The notes below the pieces were generated by a model that worked only from the letters and a program-made list of their open reading frames with translations, searched no databases and was not told the DNA's origin. Positions 1 through 5,757 of a stretch of 9,633 nucleotides of DNA are shown one piece after another. A program made the translations under genes and the position numbers. The stretch is from Bacillota bacterium (lineage in GTDB: Bacteria; Bacillota_G; Limnochordia; DTU010). The stretch lies in the NCBI GenBank assembly GCA_012799255.1, contig JAAZLQ010000118.1:1-9633 (forward strand), read 5' to 3'. The first letter of the stretch is position 1. Each line of letters opens with the position of its first letter.

Positions 1-68
1 GTAGTATCAAAAAACCATACATAATCTTCGGCAAGATCTGCACTTAACTTACGTATCACGATGCTCAT
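1..68 (-). CDS. GNAT family N-acetyltransferase, N-terminal part only (cut by window edge)
   Basis: Only the first 22 codons are in the window; the gene continues beyond base 1. The peptide starts MSIVIRKLSADLAEDYVWFF and goes on to DTT. This resembles the N-terminus of a clostridial group of GNAT acetyltransferases in which an IRKL strand is followed by a helix and an FFDT motif. The acetyl-CoA binding motif would lie outside the window. The ATG at 68-66 is preceded by a good ribosome binding site (GGAGG, 76-80 on the minus strand, 7 bases away), which supports the start. The substrate cannot be told. The family call rests on resemblance of a short segment, so it is moderate. Confidence 0.6.
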   Translation of the reverse strand, partial: MSIVIRKLSADLAEDYVWFFDT

Positions 69-95
69 ATGCCAACCTCCAATATCATCAGATAG

Positions 96-269
96 TTATT
101 TGCCATATCTTTTGTGCACTTGTTCAACTGCCCAAATCTGATGAGGTAAGAGCAGCTTTTCACGTATTTCCTCAAACTTGAGCCAAACGAGAACATGATC
201 TGGTTCTAATGGTTCAGACACAACTCCATTTACTTCCATGTAATAAACATCACCTACTCCGAGATCAAC
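96..269 (-). pseudogene. NUDIX hydrolase, C-terminal stump (degraded)
   Basis: An open frame runs from just after a TAG at 272-270 to the TAA at 98-96. It reads VDLGVGDVYYMEVNGVVSEP and continues to SEPLEPDHVLVWL, HQIWAVEQ and a basic end. The pattern of a YY strand, an EPDHxLVW strand and a final HQxWAVEQ helix is typical of the last 50 or so residues of NUDIX hydrolases. The NUDIX box (GX5EX7REUXEEXGU), which carries the metal-binding glutamates, is absent, so the product could not be active. The only ATG in frame (239) would give 47 residues. The frame overlaps the stop codon of the flavodoxin gene, so the upstream three quarters of the gene appear to have been deleted up to that point. 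The family call is from pattern recognition, not a search. Confidence 0.55.
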
Positions 270-795
270 CTAACCCTTTAACGTAATCGATCAACGGTTT
301 AATAAAAATGGGATTTGAGCTATCATGCGGCTCAAACATTGTTGCCGTTGCTCCTTGTTCTACTGAATCCTTGTCTTTCTTTGTCTTTAGTACGAATTTT
401 GCCAAGCCCATCAGTATCTTGTCGATCACTCTCATATCCTTATAATTCAAGCCACTTTGAAAATAGAAGAAAGGAATGTTGGATCCAGATGGAACATTGA
501 TCTCTCTATATTTGTCAACTTCTTCTTTGACTTCTGCAGGAGTTGCACCTGTTGCAAACATAATGAGGTGTTTGGTTTTTAAGGTCTCCCAATTGCTTCG
601 GATGAACTTTACCCCATTGATCCTACTAGCGTGGATTCCACCACCAAAAATCACTATGTCGTACTCAGCAACTTTACTAATGTCCGCTTCCTTTAGTGGA
701 ACAGTAGTACAGTTCAATTCTTCCTGTATCCACTCAGCATATCTTTTTGTGAATCCAGAATACGACTGATATACCAGTATTGTCTTCAAGATCAC
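265..795 (-). CDS. Flavodoxin-domain protein (HemG/Flavodoxin_5-like)
   Basis: A 176-residue cytosolic protein, probably FMN-binding and an electron carrier or small oxidoreductase. The N-terminus has a beta strand followed by the phosphate-binding loop YQSYSGFTK (residues 9-17). A second strand leads into IVIFGGGIHASRI (about 47-59) and a third into MFATGATPAE, the usual order of a flavodoxin fold. The C-terminal part (FYFQSGLNYKDM, then a basic helix) resembles the tail of the Flavodoxin_5 group, which includes protoporphyrinogen oxidase HemG; the length is close to HemG (about 180). There are no heme genes nearby, so a HemG role is not claimed. The start is GTG (795-793) with AGGAG a few bases upstream; no better ATG lies in frame. 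It begins 14 bases after the aspartic protease gene and is probably transcribed with it. Confidence 0.85.
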   Translation of the reverse strand: MILKTILVYQSYSGFTKRYAEWIQEELNCTTVPLKEADISKVAEYDIVIFGGGIHASRINGVKFIRSNWETLKTKHLIMFATGATPAEVKEEVDKYREINVPSGSNIPFFYFQSGLNYKDMRVIDKILMGLAKFVLKTKKDKDSVEQGATATMFEPHDSSNPIFIKPLIDYVKGLG

Positions 796-809
796 CCATC
801 TCCTGTCTT

Positions 810-1619
810 CTATAGCTTTCTGAGAATCACTTTCTGCTCTATTAAGTCAAATGTCACCAACAGATTGCTTTTCCAGATTTGGTCCGAGTTCATTTCAATC
901 GCTGTAGGAAAAGGCAACCCTTCAGCCTGAGCAATACTGTTTACTTCAAGCACATCCTGAAGCGTTAAATTTAGGCTACCTATTCTTACAGGGATGTCTA
1001 CAAAACTAGTTGATCTTTCTCCAATGGATATTCCGCTTTCTGGATTCAATACATATGAGTAGTTTTTTCCGGTGTCCATGTACACCATTACTGGCGATCC
1101 CTTGTATTCTGCTTCAAAAAACGGCAAGTTTTCTTGCATCCTGCTCGTCGAACGATGTAGTGGTAGTACTATGTACTTATTTGGATCTAGCTGATCATAG
1201 TTAATAGGATTGCTACGAATTGCAATTCTCTGACCTTGATAATCAAGCGTTATAACTTTTGCTTGGAAATAGGCAAGGCCTATTGTTCCATAAAACTCCT
1301 CCGATGAAAACATGCTCCAATCGGCCATGATCGTTTCAACGTTTTTGTATGTTTCACCAAACACTTCAAACTCATTGATTAGCACCGTTTTGTTCCAACC
1401 ACGATGAGAGCCATCTCTGTTTAAAGCTTCAGACTTACCGATGAGAGTATAGTCAATCTCGTCTTCAAGTACGTCTGTCAATAAGATACCAACGCCGCAA
1501 CCTGTATCAAACCCAAATCTGTATATGCTTTTGCCTATTCTAATCGGGACTTCTGGAATACTTCTATCACCTGGCCAGTTAAATGTAAGTCTATGAACTT
1601 GATTATCCTTGTACCCCAA
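810..1619 (-). CDS. Two-lobed retropepsin/pepsin-like aspartic protease domain (main frame)
   Basis: This frame encodes 269 residues with two copies of the aspartic protease lobe. Lobe 1 has the catalytic-type motif FDTGCGVGIL (D38) and closes with GTIGLAYFQAKVITLDY (about 111-127). Lobe 2 has VYMDTGKNYSYVL (D182) and closes with SNLLVTFDLIEQKVIL near the C-terminus. Each DTG triad followed by a hydrophobic closing strand is the hallmark of the family, and two lobes in one chain resemble pepsin rather than single-lobe retropepsins. The only start codon available in this frame near the beginning is TTG (1619-1617), without a convincing ribosome binding site. An extra segment with a membrane anchor lies directly upstream in another frame (see 1621-1755). 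I therefore read this as the protease domain of a membrane-anchored protein broken by a single-base indel. It could act on envelope proteins; the substrate is unknown. Confidence 0.75.
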   Translation of the reverse strand: MGYKDNQVHRLTFNWPGDRSIPEVPIRIGKSIYRFGFDTGCGVGILLTDVLEDEIDYTLIGKSEALNRDGSHRGWNKTVLINEFEVFGETYKNVETIMADWSMFSSEEFYGTIGLAYFQAKVITLDYQGQRIAIRSNPINYDQLDPNKYIVLPLHRSTSRMQENLPFFEAEYKGSPVMVYMDTGKNYSYVLNPESGISIGERSTSFVDIPVRIGSLNLTLQDVLEVNSIAQAEGLPFPTAIEMNSDQIWKSNLLVTFDLIEQKVILRKL

Positions 1620-1620
1620 G

Positions 1621-1755
1621 TCAGGTTTTCTCAGTCAAGAAGGTCGGTTTACTCCTGGACGCAAGATATCCAAATGTAGCAACCAAAATAATTATCAGAA
1701 AAACAACTACCACAAGGCGAATACTAGATTTCAAAGCGTAGACCTCACTTTGCAT
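1621..1755 (-). pseudogene. Membrane-anchor segment of the aspartic protease, out of frame by one base
   Basis: From ATG 1755 (or more likely TTG 1734, which has GTGAGG 7 bases upstream) the frame encodes a short basic start, then the hydrophobic stretch LVVVVFLIIILVATFGYLA, then ASRSKPTFLTEKT and TGA at 1623-1621. That is one transmembrane helix or uncleaved signal anchor with a short linker. The frame of the downstream protease domain is reached by skipping one base within the run of four A on the minus strand (1629-1626). The joined protein would then read TEKPDLGYKDNQ without interruption. The junction makes a natural linker, so the two frames were almost certainly one gene. The cause is either a true mutation or a homopolymer miscall; no slippery heptamer or stimulating structure suggests programmed shifting. 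Confidence 0.65.
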
Positions 1756-2013
1756 GTAATCATATTACATCATTAGCTACCTTACGGAAGTGGATTAATC
1801 CGGTCAAGGCTGTCCGTCAAGTGCCCATGCCTCCATTTAATCACGGAAACAAGGGCTCTCGGTTCCACGATCTTATTTCACCACAATTGTCTGCCTTCTA
1901 AACTGAAATCGTGTTCTTTTTGTCTATCGGCAAACAATGCACATTCAAAGAAACGTCTAAAGCCAAGACTCTGTGGTACGCTAGATTTTCCATTACTCTT
2001 TTCCTGCTTTAAG
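1756..2013. other. Region between protease anchor and broken pyrophosphatase gene, no assignable gene
   Basis: I see no gene with a recognisable product here. On the minus strand, TTGACG and TTGACC hexamers occur at about 1800-1820, upstream of the protease, but no good -10 box is at the right distance. A minus-strand open frame of 59 codons (2057-1878) enters the region from within the broken NTP pyrophosphatase gene. Its end includes LGFRRFFECALFADRQKEHD. I cannot assign it to a family, and it is too short to support by itself. Confidence 0.5.
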
Positions 2014-2432
2014 TCAAATAGTATCGTCCTGATCCACCTGATATATTTGCCGCTCATTGACCACTAAGCAGATCGCATTTCTGTACTGGGCTTTTACCCT
2101 TCCTCCAAAACGCTCGGCAAGGCCGGAATAGTAATTTAGCATTTGCTCGTCTGTGAGCTCGGTTCCATTTACTCTGCGTACGTGAATCATGAAGTTCCAA
2201 TCCCTCAATATATTAGGCCAGAATCACAGGAAAAAACCGGAACCCTCAAGACGTTAAAGTATGCTTTGGCTTTGATACAAACATTTTCCAGCGGATCATT
2301 CCCCGACTCATTAATACCGACGGTTATTTGACCCACGTCGTTTAGACTCACAAGTTCTAGATCCAGCCCGCGCAACATGTCTCTCATGTGCTGCACTTTT
2401 GCAAGATTTTTTGTCCCATAAACTAGCTTCAT
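2014..2432 (-). pseudogene. Non-canonical purine NTP pyrophosphatase (RdgB/HAM1-like), frameshifted and truncated
   Basis: Intact members of this family hydrolyse dITP, XTP and similar nucleotides to monophosphates and keep them out of DNA. The N-terminal part starts at ATG 2432, 8 bases after GGGAGG, with MKLVYGTKNLAKVQHMRDML, the nucleotide-binding start of the family. It continues through INESGNDPLENVCIKAKAY to FSCDSGL, where the frame ends at TGA 2207-2205. The sequence then resumes with YIEGL in one other frame (around 2211-2197) and with IHVRRVNGTELTDEQMLNYY in a third, leading to YSGLAERFGG and AQYRNAICLVVNERQIYQ. Two indels within about 30 bases are therefore needed to restore the order. 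The last part stops at DQDDTI (TGA 2016-2014), so the family's final 40 or so residues, which hold conserved basic residues, are missing. This is a dead gene. The first in-frame start further upstream (2534) is noise. Confidence 0.8.
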
Positions 2433-2534
2433 CGAGAAGTTCCTCCCTTCAACAGGACTTATCCCTGCCACTTCTCCGGACCATGTAAGAGAATGAGTCG
2501 ACGCACCTCTACAGCATGTTCTTCCGCTAATCAT

Positions 2535-2578
2535 TGAAAAATACCGCTAACGTGTATTTTGGCACACCTTAGCGGTAT
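2535..2578 (-). terminator. Rho-independent terminator of hppA
   Basis: A perfect 10-base inverted repeat, ATACCGCTAA (2541-2550) and TTAGCGGTAT (2569-2578), is extended inside by GTGT/ACAC after one mismatch. On the minus strand the stem is followed at once by a run of five T (2541-2537). It begins 11 bases beyond the hppA stop codon. A strong stem plus U-tract is a classical intrinsic terminator. It isolates hppA from the dead gene downstream. Confidence 0.9.
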
Positions 2579-2589
2579 CTCATTACTAA

Positions 2590-4761
2590 CTACTTAAACA
2601 GACTCATCAGCCAATCGAATAGATTGTACTTAGCGAAAATAGCAACGGCAATAAGCGAGATGGTGGACATAATTTTAATCAAAATATCCAGCGAAGGACC
2701 AACAGTATCCTTGAGGGGATCGCCCACTGTGTCACCCACAATTGCGGCTGCATGGGTCGGACCACCTTTACCATGCCCTTCTAACCCACCAGACTCGACA
2801 AACTTTTTGCCGTTATCCCAAGCACCACCGGCGTTTCCAGTGTAAAGTGCAAGCATAATTGCGGACATGATAGAGCCAATCAGTATGCCACCTACGAAGT
2901 TGGCGCCAAACACAAAGCCTCCCAGAAGGGGGAACACAACTGCCATATACGAAGGTAGCTTCATCTCCTGTAACGCTCCTTCAGAAGCAATGGCGATACA
3001 AGAGCTGACATCGGGTTCTTCTGTTCCGTCTAAGATTCCTGGTTTTTCCTTAAACTGACGACGAACCTCGTCAACCATCTTCCGCGCTGCTTTGGTAACA
3101 GACTCAATTAGCATACCGGAAAATAGGTAGGGTAAGGCTGTTCCTACCATGGCACCTACCAAGGTCATAGGGTTAATGATATCCAAAAGGGGATCCACCT
3201 CTGGTGGTGAAAATGAGAAAATATAGGCGACCATTAAAGAGGTAGCAGCTAAGGCAGCGGAACCAATGGCGAAGCCCTTACCAATAGCCGCTGTGGTGTT
3301 ACCTACCGAATCGAGCTTGTCGGTGATTTCCCGAACCTCATCATCCAACTTGCTCATTTCGGCAATACCACCAGCATTATCAGAAATGGGACCGTAAGTG
3401 TCAACTGTAACAGTTGTTGTAACAAACGATAGCATACCAACAGCAGCCATGGCAATACCGTACATTCCCGCTGCACCATACGCGGTAATAACTGTTGCAC
3501 CCAGTACTAATACTGGCGCCATGGTGGAGCGCATCCCCACAGACATACCCTGAGTGATAGTGAGGGCAGGACCTTCTGTACTAGCAGCAGCAATACTTCT
3601 GGTTGGCTTGTAGTCATAGCTGGTGTAGTACTCAGCAATCAAGCCGATTACAACCCCTGCTACAATTCCCAACACAGCAGCGATCCAGGGAGAAAAAACC
3701 CCTAGACTAAAATTAAGCCCTGTTAAGTCCTCACCCCTGAACATAAACCAACATCCGAAGCCAGCCAGCACAATAGTGAGGCCAGCAGATACCCAAGTAG
3801 AAATATTAAGTTCGCGGTGAGGATCCTCAGATAACTCTTTTAGTATTATATATGCAATACCAATAATACAAGCAAGGACACCGAAACCTGCAAGGACCAC
3901 TGGATACATAAACATTTTTTGTAGGGCCGATTGAGTTATCCCACTATTCTTAGCCTCACTGGAAAGAAATAGGTGGAAAGCAAGAATTACGGCGGACGAA
4001 ATTGCACCTACAAAGCTTTCCAACAAATCTGAGCCAAGACCGGCTACGTCACCCACGTTGTCCCCGACGTTATCTGCGATGGTGGCAGGGTTCCGGGGGT
4101 CATCTTCTGGAATACCGGCTTCCACCTTACCAACTAAGTCAGCGCCCATATCCGCTGCTTTCGTGTAAATACCCCCGCCTACACGGAAGAACATGGCAAT
4201 GATTGAGCACCCTAAAGCATAGCCAGAAATGGTCATTGTGAATGGGGAAAACTCAATACCTAGCCAGTTTCTGACTAAGTACACATTTTCAATCGATAAC
4301 TGTTTAAGTAGAACTCCAAATACTACATAAACTATAACTAATCCTAAAAGGGCAAAACCACTCACACAAAGTCCCATGACAGAACCACCCTGAAAGGCCA
4401 CCTTTAGGGTCTGTCCCAGTTTTTTGGTGGTTCTAGCAGTATTTGATACCCGTACATTGGCATAGGTAGCGATCCGCATACCTACCACAGCAGCCAATGA
4501 ACTCATTGTAACACCTATTAAAAAAGCTACGCCCACATACCAACCTAATACTACACCCATCAACAAAGCGACCACCACAGTTATCATGGAAATAATGCGA
4601 AACTCATAGTTAAGGAAAGTAACTGCACCCAAACGAATACGCGATGCAATATCCTTCATCAAGCGAGTGCCTTCATCGAGCCGCCTGATCGAATAGAAGT
4701 TCAGGCTTGCGTACGCCAAAGCTAGTACACTGGCAAAGAATACTAAAACTAGCCAATTCAT
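2590..4761 (-). CDS. hppA: Membrane-bound pyrophosphatase, K+-dependent, probably Na+-pumping
   Basis: A 723-residue integral membrane enzyme with about 16 hydrophobic segments. It couples hydrolysis of pyrophosphate to ion export across the cytoplasmic membrane. The substrate signature is complete: GGGIYTKAADMGADLVGKVE (195-214), then IPEDDPRNPATIADNVGDNVGD (217-238), then DNAGGIAEMS (461-470) and a C-terminal DTVGDPLKDTVGPS. Two residues in GNTTAAIGKGF (A491, G494) are Ala and Gly, which in this family mark K+-dependent enzymes; K+-independent ones have Lys and Thr. The glutamate in DLLESFVGA (E248) sits as in sodium pumps such as the Thermotoga enzyme, whereas proton pumps usually read DLFGSYAES with the glutamate one turn later. 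Sodium pumping is therefore an inference from one motif. The start ATG has GGAAGG upstream. The gene looks intact and has its own terminator. Confidence 0.97.
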   Translation of the reverse strand: MNWLVLVFFASVLALAYASLNFYSIRRLDEGTRLMKDIASRIRLGAVTFLNYEFRIISMITVVVALLMGVVLGWYVGVAFLIGVTMSSLAAVVGMRIATYANVRVSNTARTTKKLGQTLKVAFQGGSVMGLCVSGFALLGLVIVYVVFGVLLKQLSIENVYLVRNWLGIEFSPFTMTISGYALGCSIIAMFFRVGGGIYTKAADMGADLVGKVEAGIPEDDPRNPATIADNVGDNVGDVAGLGSDLLESFVGAISSAVILAFHLFLSSEAKNSGITQSALQKMFMYPVVLAGFGVLACIIGIAYIILKELSEDPHRELNISTWVSAGLTIVLAGFGCWFMFRGEDLTGLNFSLGVFSPWIAAVLGIVAGVVIGLIAEYYTSYDYKPTRSIAAASTEGPALTITQGMSVGMRSTMAPVLVLGATVITAYGAAGMYGIAMAAVGMLSFVTTTVTVDTYGPISDNAGGIAEMSKLDDEVREITDKLDSVGNTTAAIGKGFAIGSAALAATSLMVAYIFSFSPPEVDPLLDIINPMTLVGAMVGTALPYLFSGMLIESVTKAARKMVDEVRRQFKEKPGILDGTEEPDVSSCIAIASEGALQEMKLPSYMAVVFPLLGGFVFGANFVGGILIGSIMSAIMLALYTGNAGGAWDNGKKFVESGGLEGHGKGGPTHAAAIVGDTVGDPLKDTVGPSLDILIKIMSTISLIAVAIFAKYNLFDWLMSLFK

Positions 4762-5266
4762 GTTTCAACACTTCCTTCCATAGTATTACGAGAGTCTACC
4801 AATCCTTAGTTCTTAGTTGCAGTGGGTATGCAGTTGTGCGGACACTCACTTTATATATTAACACTTAGCATATTAAAGTTAAATACCAAAACGGGAAATA
4901 ACAGGGTTTTAGTGTTCACCCAACTCCGTTTCAACATTTTATTAACTTTAGTCGCTAACACAATATGATCCCCCCGGGCCACCGGGATGCTTATTCCATG
5001 TTATATGGCTTATATTTGCACCACGTCTTGTTTTCAGCAACCAAACAGGGGACATAAGATTTCGATACAGACCATAACCATTGCCAACACATAGAGTTGA
5101 GAATAAATTCCAACTGTATGTTCAGCTTGTTTCTTTGATCTTTGACTCTTAGACACGAAATGTCTGCTTGCTATGTGCTTGAGTTTTCCAATAGATGAAA
5201 AGGACGATGCAAAACGACAATGTTTGAGCAAGTGCAATGCGGATTACTTGGAACTCATCTCGATAA
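4762..5266. other. 505-base region upstream of hppA, no gene supported
   Basis: The part next to hppA (4762-4960) is AT-rich and is probably its leader and promoter. A G/C-rich hairpin (CCCGG, loop GCCA, CCGGG, about 4974-4987) lies farther out, but neither side is followed by a T-run, so I do not call a terminator. Minus-strand open frames of about 70 codons (5034-5237 and 5149-5364) overlap each other. They have no recognisable domain, and the second lies largely inside the VOC gene. They may be chance or remains of an old gene. Confidence 0.5.
4855..4883 (-). promoter_or_regulatory. Possible sigma-A-type promoter of hppA
   Basis: On the minus strand TTTAAC (4883-4878) and TAATAT (4860-4855) are separated by 17 bases, in the most AT-rich part of the hppA upstream region. 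The hexamers match the consensus at about 3 and 4 of 6 positions. The implied leader would be about 90 bases. This is weak evidence; other AT-rich hexamers lie nearby. Confidence 0.22.
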
Positions 5267-5640
5267 TCATGCGTCAACCGTTGACAAGCAGAAGGGATGT
5301 CCTTCGGGATCAAACATGACAGTGGAAGTTTCGTAATATTGCGTATCTGCCTTGGTGGCACCACAGGCTATGGCGTGATCAACCGCTTTGGCTAGGTTAT
5401 CGACCTTGAAATCTACGTGCACCATTTGTTGCTGCTCCCCCTTCCTCCAAGGCCAAACGGGAGGAACGTAATCTTCCACAGTTTGAAAAGCCAATATTAT
5501 TCCTTGGGGTGTGTGGATTCCGCCCAAATACCGCTAGCAATGGTTTTTTCCAACCCTAAGAGCCTGGCATAAAAATCGGCTAAAGAGTCCGCGTCCTTAC
5601 AGTCAAAGGCAATACCAATAATGGATGAAACCAGCTTCAT
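5267..5640 (-). pseudogene. VOC-family (glyoxalase/bleomycin-resistance fold) protein, frameshifted
   Basis: The gene starts at ATG 5640 with a strong AGGGGA ribosome binding site. The first frame encodes MKLVSSIIGIAFDCKDADSL, then ADFYARLLGLEKTIASGIWAE, the first beta-alpha unit of a VOC domain. This frame then runs into a stop at 5499-5497. The remainder is in another frame (5527-5267): IHTPQGIILAFQTVEDYVPP, QMVHVDFKVDNLAKAVDHA, GATKAD and FDPEGHPFCL, the second unit with its characteristic strand and GHPFCL ending. One missing base between about 5510 and 5527 explains the split; the joined product would be about 124 residues, the family's usual size. The TTG that opens the second frame is not a credible start. 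VOC proteins of this group are metal-dependent lyases or dioxygenases or simple binding proteins; no specific reaction can be assigned. Confidence 0.8.
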
Positions 5641-5711
5641 GGCCGTTCCCCTCTCAGATCCGATACTTTCTTAAATGACTGCAGTCGAAAAATGATATTT
5701 CTCCACCAGTC

Positions 5712-5721
5712 GGTAATACTA
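5712..5721 (+). promoter_or_regulatory. Possible forespore-type (sigma F/G-like) -10 element
   Basis: GGTAATACTA matches the GGNRANANTR form of the -10 element of Bacillus forespore sigma factors at every fixed position and lies 36 bases before the ferritin-like gene start. The -35 side is poor: GATAT sits only 13 bases upstream. A ten-base degenerate match can arise by chance, so this is only a hint that the gene might be a sporulation gene. Confidence 0.2.
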
Positions 5722-5757
5722 AAGCAAATGAGAACAACCACAGGAGGCGAAAACTAG

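Noticed and set aside
1621..1634. Programmed ribosomal frameshift in the protease gene
   Set aside because: There is no slippery heptamer of a known type and no downstream structure apparent; a mutation or miscall is simpler.
2205..2534. Longer start of the RdgB-like frame at 2534
   Set aside because: The first 34 residues do not match the family, whereas the ATG at 2432 follows GGGAGG and begins exactly at the conserved N-terminus.
2624..4202. Plus-strand open frames opposite hppA
   Set aside because: They are antisense shadows of a strongly conserved coding gene and show no domain or ribosome binding site.
4974..4987. GC-rich hairpin upstream of hppA
   Set aside because: The stem is only five base pairs and has no T-run on either strand, so I do not call it a terminator or riboswitch.
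5034..5364. Two overlapping minus-strand frames of about 70 codons near the VOC gene
   Set aside because: The second lies mostly within the VOC coding sequence and neither has a recognisable motif or convincing start; slight hydrophobicity is not enough.
5677..5686. Perfect palindrome GACTGCAGTC between the VOC and ferritin-like genes
   Set aside because: A ten-base palindrome is common by chance and no second copy or operator-like spacing was seen; it could be an operator but nothing supports that.
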